A stretch of DNA of 64,000 nucleotides, taken from NCBI GenBank assembly GCA_045862995.1, contig BTVX01000014.1:27998-91997 (forward strand). The letters are read 5' to 3'. The DNA comes from UBA2387 sp019454665 (GTDB lineage Bacteria > Armatimonadota > Fimbriimonadia > Fimbriimonadales > Fimbriimonadaceae). Positions within the stretch are counted from its first letter, which is position 1. The number at the start of each line of letters is the position of its first letter. Positions 50,459 through 59,415 of the stretch are shown here, piece by piece. A model generated the notes under the pieces. That model was not told where the DNA came from. It saw only the letters and a program-made list of their open reading frames with translations, and did no database searches. The position numbers and the translations under genes were made by a program.

Positions 50459-51340
50459 ATGAACCTCGAGTCCGCTCAATCCCGAGACGCCAAGAGGCTG
50501 GCGATGTTCGTCATCGTCCTGGCCATGCTGGCCACGTTGCGTGTGGCGCTCTCGTTGGTGCCCGTTCCACTTAGCGTCCTGCCCATCGCCAGCGTGCTCA
50601 CCACGGCCTTCTTCGTCTTCGTCCCGATCGTGGCGCTCTTCCGGGTCGCCGGAAACCACTGGACGGCCAAGAGCGCCGCGTGGCTCTTGGCGGGGGGCGT
50701 CGCCGCGCACGTTGGCTTCTACCTGATCGCCCGGTTCGTGTTGATGGATCGGGGCTTGGGTGCGGCCGTGTCCCATGCGTTCGCCCAAACGGGCCTGCTC
50801 ATCTGGTGCCTCGGCCTCGGAGGCTTGCTGGCCACGCTGATCAAAGAGAAGAACATGATGTTGCCCGTCGCCATCTTCCTGGCCGCGTTCGACATCTTCT
50901 TGGTGCTCACGCCGCAGGGCCCGACGCGGCAGATCATGGAGCAGGCGCCCCAGGTCTTCGAATCGGTGGCCTACAACGTCCCGCAGGTGCAAGTCGAAGC
51001 GACTCACGCCCCGGTGGCGGCGATGGCCTACATCGGGCCCGCCGACTTCCTGTTCCTGGGCATGTTCTTCATCGCGCTCTACCGGTATCAGATGCGCGTG
51101 AAGCCGACGTTCTACTGGATGGTGCCGACGCTGATCGCGTACCTGCTCACCGTCGTGGTGTTCGGGCACCTGCGCATCGGCGGCGTGTCGCTGGCTGCGC
51201 TGCCTGCTTTGGTGCCGATCGGAGGATGCGTCATGCTCGTGAACCTGCGCGAGTTCGACTTGAGCAAGGACGAAAAGCTCAGCACCGCGCTGGTGGCCCT
51301 GCTGGCGATCGGGTTCATCGTCTGGTCCGTCACGCGTTGA
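50459..51340 (+). CDS. Presenilin/SPP-like membrane protein (candidate intramembrane aspartyl protease)
   Basis: A 293-residue protein with about nine hydrophobic segments. Three features recall the A22 presenilin/signal-peptide-peptidase fold, in the right order. An aspartate lies within a helix (AAFDIFLVL, Asp145; family YD). A second lies after a loop of about 40 residues (YIGPADFLFLG, Asp196; family GxGD, here GPAD). A PAL motif is in a late helix (LAALPALVPIG, residues 249-251). Overall length and loop position fit archaeal presenilin homologues. The third GxGD residue is Ala, not Gly. It directly follows a GT4 gene (4 bp). Assignment rests on motif reading only. Confidence 0.6.
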   Translation: MNLESAQSRDAKRLAMFVIVLAMLATLRVALSLVPVPLSVLPIASVLTTAFFVFVPIVALFRVAGNHWTAKSAAWLLAGGVAAHVGFYLIARFVLMDRGLGAAVSHAFAQTGLLIWCLGLGGLLATLIKEKNMMLPVAIFLAAFDIFLVLTPQGPTRQIMEQAPQVFESVAYNVPQVQVEATHAPVAAMAYIGPADFLFLGMFFIALYRYQMRVKPTFYWMVPTLIAYLLTVVVFGHLRIGGVSLAALPALVPIGGCVMLVNLREFDLSKDEKLSTALVALLAIGFIVWSVTR

Positions 51341-51493
51341 CGTCCTGGACCTCGTGCCACGCGCGGACTCGACCTAGCGCGTTTCAAGTGGCGGCTGCGC
51401 CGGTGTCGTCAACCGGTGGCCCACACCCTCGTTCCCCAGATCGAAGGTCCGTGGTTCGCAAGGCATGGCGCGGGGCTCGGGTAACGTCGGCTC

Positions 51494-52252
51494 GTGCCTC
51501 CTCCTCTTTCCATCCAGCTCTACACTCTGCGCAACGAGATGGCCAACGGCAACCATCTCCCCATCCTGCAAAAGCTCGCCGACATCGGCTACAAGGGCGT
51601 GGAGGGCTACGGCTACGGCATGACGCCCGCCGAGTTCCGCAAGGTCGTCGAAGACATGGGCATGGTCGTCTCCTCGTACTTCGGCCCGACGCCGACCCCG
51701 GAGACCGTCCAGCAGTTCATTGACACCGCGGGCGAACTCGGCACGAACCTGACCGTCTCGGGCTTTTGGATTCCCGAGTTCGAGACCGTGGACGCCATCC
51801 GCGCCACCGCCGATCGCCTGAACGCCGTTCTGCCGACGCTGCACGCCGCGGGCCTGACTTTCGCCCTGCACAACCACTGGATGGAATTCGAGCAACGCGA
51901 AGGCCGTTTGGCCATCGAGCACCTCCTGGAGTTCTGCCCGGACCTCGAACTCGAACTGGACGTCTATTGGTGTTCCGCGTTCGGCGCCAACGATCCCGCC
52001 GAGATGATGGCCCGATTCGCCGACAAGGTCCCGCTGATGCACATGAAGGACGGTCCGTTCGTCAAGGGCGAGCCGCACGTGGCCGTTGGCTCGGGCAAGC
52101 TCGACGTAGGCGCGGTGATGAAAGCGCGCAATCGGGACGTGCTGAAGTGGGTCGTGGTCGAACTCGACGAGTGCGCGACCGACATGGTGCAGGCCGTCGA
52201 AGACAGCTACCGCTACTTGGTCGGTAACGGCTACGCGGGCGGCAACCGCTAA
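51494..52252 (+). CDS. Sugar phosphate isomerase/epimerase family TIM-barrel protein
   Basis: A 252-residue AP-endonuclease-2-like TIM barrel: SIQLYTLRNEMANG, IGYKGVEGYGYGMTPAEF, FALHNHWMEFEQREGR, LELELDVYWCSAFGANDPAEMM, VPLMHMKDGP. Metal ligands are in HNH, the Asp of ELDVYW, and HMKD. Substrate unknown; close relatives act on sugars or inositols. It precedes the mannosidase gene, perhaps for the same glycan. GTG start. Confidence 0.85.
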   Translation: MPPPLSIQLYTLRNEMANGNHLPILQKLADIGYKGVEGYGYGMTPAEFRKVVEDMGMVVSSYFGPTPTPETVQQFIDTAGELGTNLTVSGFWIPEFETVDAIRATADRLNAVLPTLHAAGLTFALHNHWMEFEQREGRLAIEHLLEFCPDLELELDVYWCSAFGANDPAEMMARFADKVPLMHMKDGPFVKGEPHVAVGSGKLDVGAVMKARNRDVLKWVVVELDECATDMVQAVEDSYRYLVGNGYAGGNR

Positions 52253-52288
52253 AGGAAATCCGGCCCTCGGGCGCGAATTTATGGACGC

Positions 52289-55210
52289 GTGGATCCCCTG
52301 ATCGTCTCGCGTGTGCTGCGCGTTGTCTCGGACGAACCCGCCCTCGAAGCCAAACGCCTGCTCAGGCGTCTGCGATGCCAGTTGGCGTGCGCCGAAGGCT
52401 TGGTTCCTCTGCTGGACGATCCGGACGAGGGTCGGCGGCTCGTGGCACAAGCCCAGGCGCTGGCCAACGGGTGCGAAGGCGGGCTCGGCGAACTCGCCGA
52501 CTTGGTGGCCCGCGTGGAATCGGTGCTGGCTCCGCTTGGTCCGGACGCAAAACGTTTCACCGTGCTTTGCGTGGGGCATGGCCACATCGACATGAACTGG
52601 ATGTGGTCGTGGCAGGAGACGGTCTCGGCGACGCACGACACGTTCGCGTCGGTGCTCTCGTTCATGGACCAGGTCCCCGATTTCACCTATAGCCAAAGCC
52701 AGGCCAGCGTCTACGCCCTGATGGAGCGCTACCACCCAGCGATGTTCGAGGCTATCCGGCAGCGGGTCCGCGAGGGGCGCTGGGAGATCACGGCCTGCCA
52801 CTGGGTGGAAGGCGACAAGAATCTCGCCAGCGGCGAGTCGCTGGCCCACCACATGCTCTACACCCGAAAGTACTTCCAAGAGCGGTTCGGTCTGGGCCCC
52901 GAAGACCTGCCCGTGGACTGGGAGCCCGACACGTTCGGCCACGCCGACAGCATCCCGAACGTGTTGGCTCAGGGCGGCGCGAAGTACTACTACTCCTGCC
53001 GCACCGGAGGCGGGCACGGCCACTTGCGGACGGGCGAGCCTCGCCCCCCTGTGTTCTGGTGGCAGGGGACGGATGGCTCTCGGGTGCTGGTCCACCACGA
53101 AACCACTTGGTACAACAGCGACGTCAACATCGGCGACGACGTCTCGGCCCCGCTGTTCGCGTTCGCCTCGGCCACGGGCCTGAGCACTTGGCTGAACGTG
53201 TATGGAGTGGGAAACCACGGGGGCGGCCCGACGCGCGCCGAAATCGAGCGCTACGTCGAGATGCGCGACTGGCCCATCTACCCGACCGTACGGTTCGGGA
53301 CCTCCAAGGAGTACTTCGAGGCGATCGAGGCAGAGATTGCCGCCGGGGTCGAGGTGCCGACGGTCCGAGGCGAACTGAACTACGAGTTCACGGGCTGCTA
53401 CACGTCGCAAAGCGCGATCAAGCGGGCCAACCGCTTCGGCGAGAACTTCATGGTCGAGGCGCAAACCCTGACGGCCCTGGCACACCAGACCAAGGGCGGG
53501 CCTCGTTGCGGCGATTTGCTCCGCGAAGGGTGGCTGAACGTGCTCTTCAACCAGTTTCACGACATCCTTCCCGGCTCGGGCATCGCGGCAACACGGGAGC
53601 ACGCCATGGGCCTCTATCAAGAAACGGCGGCCATCGCGGGCTCGGCCAAACGCGAAGCGACCAAGGCCCTGGCATCACGAGTGGACACGGCGCGGCTGTT
53701 GCCCGATACGCCCGAGGGCCGCGCAGAACGCGCCGCGATTGTGAACACTCCGTTTGTGGCCGGTGCGGGCATGGGCGCACGCGAGACGGGCTTCTCGAAC
53801 GCCTCGGGCGGAGGCAGACGCTTCCGACCTTATGTGGTGTTCAACCCCTGTGCGTGGACGCGTTCGGAGCCGGTGACCGTCCACCTGTACGACACCGACT
53901 TCGACCCGGCCCTGATCGTCGCCCGCGACGAAGAGGGCGTCGAGCATCCCACGATGTTCCTGGGCCGCGAACACGATTGGGGACACGACAAACTCACGGT
54001 GCTCTTCCTGGCCGCCGACGTGCCGCCGATGGGCTACAAGACGTTCTTGCTGTGCGAAGGGAGGGCCGCCCCAGTCGCCGAGCCCGTGGTGCGCCTCGAC
54101 GACGTCACCGTGCAAACGCCTCACTTGCGGGTCCAGTTCAACCGAGCCTATGGGTCGGTGGCCCTGATCGAAACCGCCGACGGCGTGCTCGGCAACGGGG
54201 GGTTCATGCCCGCGATCGGGCTGGTCGCCCATACCGAAGCTCCGCGCGGGATGACGGCATGGGTGTTGGGCGACCGGCTCGGGCCCGACGACGAGCCCAT
54301 CGCCGAGAGCTTCCACATCGCGGCCGGCCCCCGAAACCAGGGCACCTCGGCTCCTTTGGGCACGCCGCAGGTCGCGGCGCTGGCCGAGGCCCGCTTGCGC
54401 TTGCCCGGCGGATCGAGCACGATGCGGACGCGGACGTGGGTCCACGGTGTGGGGCGACGGCTGGACGGCGAGATCGAGATGGACTGGCGCGAGATCGGCG
54501 ACCAAGAGCGGGGGATTCCCGGCCTGTCGCTGGCGATTCACGCCGACGTCAACGACCTCGACCCCGAGAGCGAGGCCGTCTACGAAACGCCTTACGGCGT
54601 CATCGAGCGCGCCATGCCCGACGACCACGAGTACCCGCAAGACGTCCCCTCGCTCCGGTTCGCCACGTTCCGAGCCGGGCGGCTTTGGGTGACGCTGGTT
54701 CAGGATTCGAAGTACGGCCACCGACGCACGAGCGGCGATCTGCGTCTACGGCTGGTGCGATCGTCGTTCGACCCCGATCACGCGCCCGAGGTCGGCATCT
54801 CGAAGGTCCGCTACTCGGTGTATCTGGACGAACACAAGCCAGACCATGCGGAACTCGTGAGGCGCGGCGCGGGCCACAACCATCCGTTCCTGGTGTTTCC
54901 GACCGATTTGCGCGAAGGCGACGAGCCAACCACGCGTTCGTTCGTGTCGGTTTCGGGCGAGAGCGTCGTGCTGACGCACCTGAAGCTGGCCGAGGAAGGC
55001 GGGGGGCTCGTGGTTCGATTGGTGAACTACGGTGATGAACCCTCTTGCGCCACGCTCGCGTTCGATCCCGAGGTGGTCGTAGGGTTGACGCGATTCGTGG
55101 CGACCGACCTGATGGAGCGACCGACCGGGGACTTCCAGCCGATGTCGGGGAGCGGGCTTCGTGCCACGGTGCCGGGGCGTTCGTTCGTTTCGTTGCGGCT
55201 GGAACCCTAG
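52289..55210 (+). CDS. Alpha-mannosidase, glycoside hydrolase family 38
   Basis: A 973-residue GH38 enzyme. The zinc-binding H97xH99xD101 lies in VGHGHIDMNWMWSW. Asp214 in VDWEPDTFGHAD is the expected nucleophile. An N-terminal helical leader, the central GH38 helical domain (SGCYTSQSAIKRANR-type segment) and large beta-sandwich C-terminal domains are all present. No signal peptide, so it is cytoplasmic or released otherwise. It would trim alpha-mannosides imported by the cell. GTG start. Confidence 0.93.
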   Translation: MDPLIVSRVLRVVSDEPALEAKRLLRRLRCQLACAEGLVPLLDDPDEGRRLVAQAQALANGCEGGLGELADLVARVESVLAPLGPDAKRFTVLCVGHGHIDMNWMWSWQETVSATHDTFASVLSFMDQVPDFTYSQSQASVYALMERYHPAMFEAIRQRVREGRWEITACHWVEGDKNLASGESLAHHMLYTRKYFQERFGLGPEDLPVDWEPDTFGHADSIPNVLAQGGAKYYYSCRTGGGHGHLRTGEPRPPVFWWQGTDGSRVLVHHETTWYNSDVNIGDDVSAPLFAFASATGLSTWLNVYGVGNHGGGPTRAEIERYVEMRDWPIYPTVRFGTSKEYFEAIEAEIAAGVEVPTVRGELNYEFTGCYTSQSAIKRANRFGENFMVEAQTLTALAHQTKGGPRCGDLLREGWLNVLFNQFHDILPGSGIAATREHAMGLYQETAAIAGSAKREATKALASRVDTARLLPDTPEGRAERAAIVNTPFVAGAGMGARETGFSNASGGGRRFRPYVVFNPCAWTRSEPVTVHLYDTDFDPALIVARDEEGVEHPTMFLGREHDWGHDKLTVLFLAADVPPMGYKTFLLCEGRAAPVAEPVVRLDDVTVQTPHLRVQFNRAYGSVALIETADGVLGNGGFMPAIGLVAHTEAPRGMTAWVLGDRLGPDDEPIAESFHIAAGPRNQGTSAPLGTPQVAALAEARLRLPGGSSTMRTRTWVHGVGRRLDGEIEMDWREIGDQERGIPGLSLAIHADVNDLDPESEAVYETPYGVIERAMPDDHEYPQDVPSLRFATFRAGRLWVTLVQDSKYGHRRTSGDLRLRLVRSSFDPDHAPEVGISKVRYSVYLDEHKPDHAELVRRGAGHNHPFLVFPTDLREGDEPTTRSFVSVSGESVVLTHLKLAEEGGGLVVRLVNYGDEPSCATLAFDPEVVVGLTRFVATDLMERPTGDFQPMSGSGLRATVPGRSFVSLRLEP

Positions 55211-55257
55211 CGGCCAACAAACGGTTCGAACTGAGGTCGGGACGGTGTGTGACAACC

Positions 55258-55923
55258 ATGGCTCCCCGCCCGTTTTCTATTCCTATGGAACCCCACGCTT
55301 CGCCGCTCTCCGTTCAGATTCGCCAAGCCTTCGACCGCGAAGCGGGCGAGATCACGTTCGGGGAGTTTCTCGAACGCATCGAGGCACGCAGTTTTGGGTT
55401 CCTGCTGGTGTTGCTCTCCATCCCTTCGGCGTTGCCGCTGCCGGCGCCCGGCTACTCGGTGCCGTTCGGCATCGTGCTTTCGTTGTTGGCCGTCCAGATG
55501 ATCCGCCGCCGCTCGCAGCCGTGGTTTCCCGAGCGCGTGCTGCGTCGGAAGATCAAGTCGCGGGGCGACTCCAAAGTGGTGAGGGGCATGACGCGGTTCA
55601 TCGCCTTTTTCGAGCGTATGCTCGAGCCTCGCGGCGCCAGCCTGTTCCGCACCGGCGTGTTTCCCAGTGTGCTGGGCGGCGTCATCCTGCTTTGCTCGAT
55701 GTCCATGATGTTGCCGATCCCTCTGACGAACACGTTGCCGGCGCTCGGGATCTTCTTGATGGGCTTGGCCGTGTTGGAGGAGGACCTCGCGTTCGGCTTG
55801 GTCGGCATGGTGATCGGTCTGCTCGGCCTCGCGCTCACGACGGCGATTCTGGTCGCCATCGCCATGTTCGGCGCCGAGGGCGTGGACATGGTGAAGAACT
55901 GGCTCAAGCCCGGTGCAGACTGA
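55258..55923 (+). CDS. ExoD-family membrane protein
   Basis: About 221 residues: SVQIRQAFDREAGEITFGEFLERIEARSFGFLLVLLSIPSALPLPAPGYSVPFGI is the ExoD (exopolysaccharide synthesis) signature, followed by further hydrophobic segments. The role of ExoD is poorly defined. ATG 55258 or 55285 may be the start; neither has a clear Shine-Dalgarno. Confidence 0.82.
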   Translation: MAPRPFSIPMEPHASPLSVQIRQAFDREAGEITFGEFLERIEARSFGFLLVLLSIPSALPLPAPGYSVPFGIVLSLLAVQMIRRRSQPWFPERVLRRKIKSRGDSKVVRGMTRFIAFFERMLEPRGASLFRTGVFPSVLGGVILLCSMSMMLPIPLTNTLPALGIFLMGLAVLEEDLAFGLVGMVIGLLGLALTTAILVAIAMFGAEGVDMVKNWLKPGAD

Positions 55924-55941
55924 GGCTGCGCAGAACGCGAC

Positions 55942-55950
55942 GGGTACCCT
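55942..55950 (+). promoter_or_regulatory. GGGTACCCT element upstream of gltX
   Basis: The same nonamer as before purB and mqnD, ending 10 nt before the ATG. Confidence 0.45.
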
Positions 55951-55960
55951 ACATCCCTTC

Positions 55961-57589
55961 ATGTCCGTACGAGTCCGCTACGCTCCCAGCCCCACCGGCA
56001 GCCCGCACGTGGGCAACATCCGCGACGCCCTGTTCAAGCATTACTTCGCCAAGCACCACGGCGGCGTGAACATCCTGCGCATCGAGGACACCGACCGCAC
56101 ACGCTACATCCCGGGCGTCGAAGAGGAGATCGTGGACAGCCTGAACTGGCTCGGCATCGAGTTCCAGGAGGGCTTCGGCGTGGGCGGCGACCACGGCCCC
56201 TATCGCCAGAGCGAGCGTAAAGAGGCGGGCATCTACGCGCGCGAGATCCAGAAGCTGCTGGATTCCGGCCACGCGTACAAGGCGTTCGACACCTCGGAAG
56301 AGCTCGCGGAGATGCGCGAGTTCCAGCAGATCAACAAGCAGCCCATCGGCTACTACGGCGGCGTGTGGCGCGACGCCACGCCCGCGATGGTCGAGCAGGC
56401 CGAACGCGAGGGCAAGCCCATGGTGATCCGGTTGCGCATCCCGCGCAACGACACCATCGTCATCCACGACGCCATCCGAGGGCGCATCGAATGGGATTCG
56501 AACACCGTGGACGACCCCGTGCTGATCAAGTCGGACGGCATGCCGACCTACCACTTCGCGGCGATGGTGGACGACCACCTGATGGGCATCACGCACATCA
56601 TGCGCGGCGAAGAGTGGATCAGCAGCGCGCCCAAGCACGCCGTCCTGTTCGATGCGTTCGGCTGGGAGCGGCCCGTGTTCGTCCACTGCCCCGTGATCAA
56701 CGGCAAGGACGGCAAGAAGCTCAGCAAGCGGCACGGCGACACCAAGTGTCTGGACTACCGCGCGGCGGGCTACCTGCCTCGGGCGCTCAAGAACTTCATC
56801 GCGCTGATCGGCTGGGCGCCGGGCGGCGATCGCGAGCTGATGACGGAGCAGGAGATCATCGAAGCGTTCGACCTCGACGGCCTGCAACCCGCGCCCGGCG
56901 TCTTCGATATGGACAAGTTGCGCTGGATGAACGGCTGGTACATCCGGTCGCTGGAACCGGCAAGCCTGCATCGCGAGGTCGCGGCCTTCGTCGAGCGCGG
57001 CGAGTGGCGGGAGTACTTCGGTCGCCCGACCGACGACCCCGAACTGCTCAAGAAGAACCAGGCCACCCTTGCCGGTCTGGAAACGCTGGCCCTAGGGCTC
57101 TCGGGAGACCGGGAGTACGCGGGTGCCGCCATCGCCCTGGAGCAGGAGCGGGTGGCCACGCTGGCCGACTTCGGCGAAGCCACGGCGTTCTTCTTCCAAG
57201 ACGAGCCCCCGATGGACGAGAAGGCTGTTGCCAAGTGGCTCACCGTGCCGCATGCCCGCGACCTGTTCGAGTCCCTGATCGCTTTCTTGGAGGGACCCGC
57301 TCCGTCGGGTCCGCAATCCTCGCTGGAAGGACCTGCTCTGTCGGGTCCAGGCGCTGACGGGCATGACGGAGCATGCCCCTCCAGGGGGGTCACGGTCGAG
57401 GAGTGCGAGGCGTTCATCCGGGGCTACGGCGAGAAGATGGGCCTGGAGAAGATGGGCCCCGTGGTGCATCCCGTGCGCGTCGCGCTCACGGGCAAGACGG
57501 TCGGCCCAGGCCTGTTCGAACTCATGAGCCTCCTCGGCCGTTCGCGGATGGTGCGGCGCCTGCGGCGCGTCCTGTCATCGGCCGCATAG
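55961..57589 (+). CDS. gltX: Glutamyl-tRNA synthetase carrying an in-frame REP insertion
   Basis: A 542-residue class I aminoacyl-tRNA synthetase. The HIGH-type motif is PSPTGSPHVGN (9-19), and the KMSKS-type motif is GKKLSKRHGD (about 250). The anticodon-binding helical domain is interrupted at about residues 443-474 by a Pro/Ser/Gly-rich stretch (LEGPAPSGPQSS, then LEGPALSGPGADGHDG) encoded by three REP-like units. The reading frame is kept and the C-terminal VRVALTGKTVGPGLFELMSLLG is intact, so the enzyme is probably functional with a surface loop. Confidence 0.95.
   Translation: MSVRVRYAPSPTGSPHVGNIRDALFKHYFAKHHGGVNILRIEDTDRTRYIPGVEEEIVDSLNWLGIEFQEGFGVGGDHGPYRQSERKEAGIYAREIQKLLDSGHAYKAFDTSEELAEMREFQQINKQPIGYYGGVWRDATPAMVEQAEREGKPMVIRLRIPRNDTIVIHDAIRGRIEWDSNTVDDPVLIKSDGMPTYHFAAMVDDHLMGITHIMRGEEWISSAPKHAVLFDAFGWERPVFVHCPVINGKDGKKLSKRHGDTKCLDYRAAGYLPRALKNFIALIGWAPGGDRELMTEQEIIEAFDLDGLQPAPGVFDMDKLRWMNGWYIRSLEPASLHREVAAFVERGEWREYFGRPTDDPELLKKNQATLAGLETLALGLSGDREYAGAAIALEQERVATLADFGEATAFFFQDEPPMDEKAVAKWLTVPHARDLFESLIAFLEGPAPSGPQSSLEGPALSGPGADGHDGACPSRGVTVEECEAFIRGYGEKMGLEKMGPVVHPVRVALTGKTVGPGLFELMSLLGRSRMVRRLRRVLSSAA
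57289..57382. repeat. Three REP-like palindromic units inside gltX
   Basis: Three 24-nt units lie at 57289-57312 (plus), 57325-57348 (plus) and 57359-57382 (minus). Each has head GGAG/GGAA, a 7-bp stem, and loop CTCCGT or CTCTGT. Stems are GGACCCG/CGGGTCC, GGACCTG/CGGGTCC and GGGCATG/CATGCCC. The stems differ but stay paired. Confidence 0.85.
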
Positions 57590-57662
57590 AGCTTCCGCAA
57601 CCCACGCACTTTCGGTGGAGACTGGAGCGACGGAAGCGCTTTCGCCTCAGCAATGCGTGATA

Positions 57663-57677
57663 ATGTTCTGCGAACAT
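57663..57677. promoter_or_regulatory. Operator-like palindrome at the hicA promoter
   Basis: ATGTTC-TGC-GAACAT overlaps the end of a GATAAT -10 (57659-57664, with an upstream TG). It is a likely site for autorepression of hicA. Confidence 0.4.
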
Positions 57678-57710
57678 GCCCGAAAGACGGTCGCAAGATG
57701 GTGGCAACCG

Positions 57711-57893
57711 ATGAGCAAGAACGACTTGCTCAAGCACCTGCGGGCAAACGGTTGCCTGCTCATTCGGGAGGGCAAGCACGAGATTTGGCACAATCCCTCG
57801 ACGGGAATGACGTCGCCGGTTCCCAGACACCAGACGATTGACCGGATTCTGGTCCGAAAGATTTGCCGCGAACTCGGCATTCCCGAACCCTAG
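57711..57893 (+). CDS. hicA: HicA-family mRNA interferase toxin
   Basis: A 60-residue dsRBD-like HicA: LLKHLRANGCLLIREGKHEIWHNP, then SPVPRHQTIDRILVRKICRELGI. The active-site histidine region (GKHEIW) is present, though the canonical G-S-H is G-K-H. ATG 57711 chosen. The only adjacent hicB is on the opposite strand, 3 bp past the hicA stop. Confidence 0.88.
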   Translation: MSKNDLLKHLRANGCLLIREGKHEIWHNPSTGMTSPVPRHQTIDRILVRKICRELGIPEP

Positions 57894-57896
57894 AGA

Positions 57897-58118
57897 TCAC
57901 GCGTGAAGAGCCAGGCGTTCGACATCTTCGGGGTCGGGTCGATCGCGCATCGCCAGCTCTCGGCGAGCGGCCATGAGCTCTTCCATTGCGGTAAGAACGT
58001 TCATCCTGGCCTCGGAACGCGTCGCGCCCTGCGAGAAGGCACCCGGTACCTCTGGAATCGTAGCGACCCAGAAGCCATCCTTGCCTCGCTCCAAAATGAT
58101 GGTCAGTTCGACGGCCAT
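57897..58118 (-). CDS. hicB: HicB-family antitoxin, convergent to hicA
   Basis: A 73-residue short HicB: ELTIILERGKDGFWVATIPEVPGAFSQGATRSEARMNVLTAMEELMAARR. It has the partial RNase-H-like fold but no C-terminal DNA-binding domain. TATACT ends 9 nt before the ATG on this strand. It faces hicA tail to tail instead of sharing an operon. Confidence 0.85.
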   Translation of the reverse strand: MAVELTIILERGKDGFWVATIPEVPGAFSQGATRSEARMNVLTAMEELMAARRELAMRDRPDPEDVERLALHA

Positions 58119-58174
58119 ATACCCACCAGTATAGACGAGGCCGTTCACATTCGCGCGGCCTGCGAGGCTGCGGC

Positions 58175-59161
58175 TCAGATCGCCAGAGCCACCGGCGCAC
58201 CGCCCTGCGCTGCCGAAGCGTAGCCCGCCAAAGCCACTCGGGCGGCGGCGAGGCCGTCCCCGACCGAAGGGACTGCTGGGCCATCGCCCCGCACCGCCGC
58301 CAAGAACCCGTCCACGAGCAGGGCGTCCAGGTTCGAGCCGTAACCCGCATGGGTGTGCCGCATGTCGGCGTTGCGGTACAGGTCCGCGCCCCAGCCGAAC
58401 ATGTCCATCTCGATCACGCCCGCCTCGCCCACAACGTTCATCGTGACGTCGCCCCACGTCTTGTAGCTCTTGGGGCGCGACCAACTCGAATCGAGCGTGG
58501 CGAACACGCCGCACGGATACTCGAGCGTGAGCATGGCCGTGTCTTCCCACGTCTCGCCGTACATGTTGTGCCCCGTCTGCGCCTGCACCCGAACGGGCTC
58601 TTCGCCCAGCAGGTCGTGCAGCAGGTCGGCGACGTGCACCACGTGGTCAATCATCGCGCCGCCGCCAGAGTGCTCGACCTGCACGAACCAGCCGCCCGGG
58701 CACGAACCCCGGTTGGTGGCGCACACGGCCCGCAGTTTGCCGATGTCGCCGTTGGCCACGCGTTCCTTGAGCTTGCGGTAGGCGGGCGAAAAGCGGCAGG
58801 GGAAGGCGGTCATCAGCAGCATCCCGCTCGCCTCGACGGCGGTCGCGATGCGGCGGGCGTGTTCGGCGTTCGGGGCCAGCGGCTTCTCGCACAGGGTCGG
58901 CTTGCGCCGCGAGGCCGCCAACTCGACGTACTCGGCGTGCAGCATGTTCTCGCTGCACACGATCAGGGCGTCGGCGGCATCCAGCAGAGCCTCGGGCGAG
59001 GCGCACCGCTCGACGCCGAAGTCGTTGGCGAATCGCTCGGCCATCGCCGGGTCGGCCTCGTACACGGCGACCGCTTGGGCGTCGGTTCGCGACTTCAGTC
59101 CGTGGGCATAACCCCAAGCGTGCATGTGAGCGACTCCGAGAAACCCGATCCGCAAGGCCAT
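58175..59161 (-). CDS. Gfo/Idh/MocA family oxidoreductase
   Basis: A 328-residue NAD(P)-dependent sugar oxidoreductase. The N-terminal Rossmann fold is LRIGFLGVAHMHAWGYAHGL. The signature CEKPLAPNAEHARRI is followed by a C-terminal alpha/beta domain with the His-containing MIDHVVHVADLLHDLLGEEP. Substrate unknown. ATG 59161. It lies between the two hicB genes. Confidence 0.88.
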   Translation of the reverse strand: MALRIGFLGVAHMHAWGYAHGLKSRTDAQAVAVYEADPAMAERFANDFGVERCASPEALLDAADALIVCSENMLHAEYVELAASRRKPTLCEKPLAPNAEHARRIATAVEASGMLLMTAFPCRFSPAYRKLKERVANGDIGKLRAVCATNRGSCPGGWFVQVEHSGGGAMIDHVVHVADLLHDLLGEEPVRVQAQTGHNMYGETWEDTAMLTLEYPCGVFATLDSSWSRPKSYKTWGDVTMNVVGEAGVIEMDMFGWGADLYRNADMRHTHAGYGSNLDALLVDGFLAAVRGDGPAVPSVGDGLAAARVALAGYASAAQGGAPVALAI

Positions 59162-59208
59162 GGTCTCAGGTTCGCCGCCAATCGCGGACTTCCTGCCGGG
59201 CAGGTGGC

Positions 59209-59415
59209 TCAAACCGCGATCAGCACAGCGTCGAAGCGATCCTGCGGGACCGGTTGCCGATGGGCGAGCAGGGCATCCGTGTGGAGAGCAATCGCTTCGC
59301 GCACGTTGACGATCGCCTCCTCGCGCGTCTCGCCCTGGCTGACGCAACCTGGCAGACTGGGCACTTCGGCCACCCAGAGTCCGCTGTCGCCTTGATAGAT
59401 CAGGACCTGTCTCAT
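59209..59415 (-). CDS. Second HicB-family antitoxin (orphan)
   Basis: A 68-residue HicB: VLIYQGDSGLWVAEVPSLPGCVSQGETREEAIVNVREAIALHTDALL. No hicA is adjacent. TAAACT (59427-59422, minus strand) ends 6 nt before the ATG, so it is probably leaderless. Confidence 0.82.
   Translation of the reverse strand: MRQVLIYQGDSGLWVAEVPSLPGCVSQGETREEAIVNVREAIALHTDALLAHRQPVPQDRFDAVLIAV

Noticed and set aside
57289..57382. Interpretation of the gltX repeats as a short CRISPR-like array
   Set aside because: Units are palindromic, in mixed orientation, with irregular 10-12 nt gaps and a kept reading frame; there are no cas genes or regular spacers.
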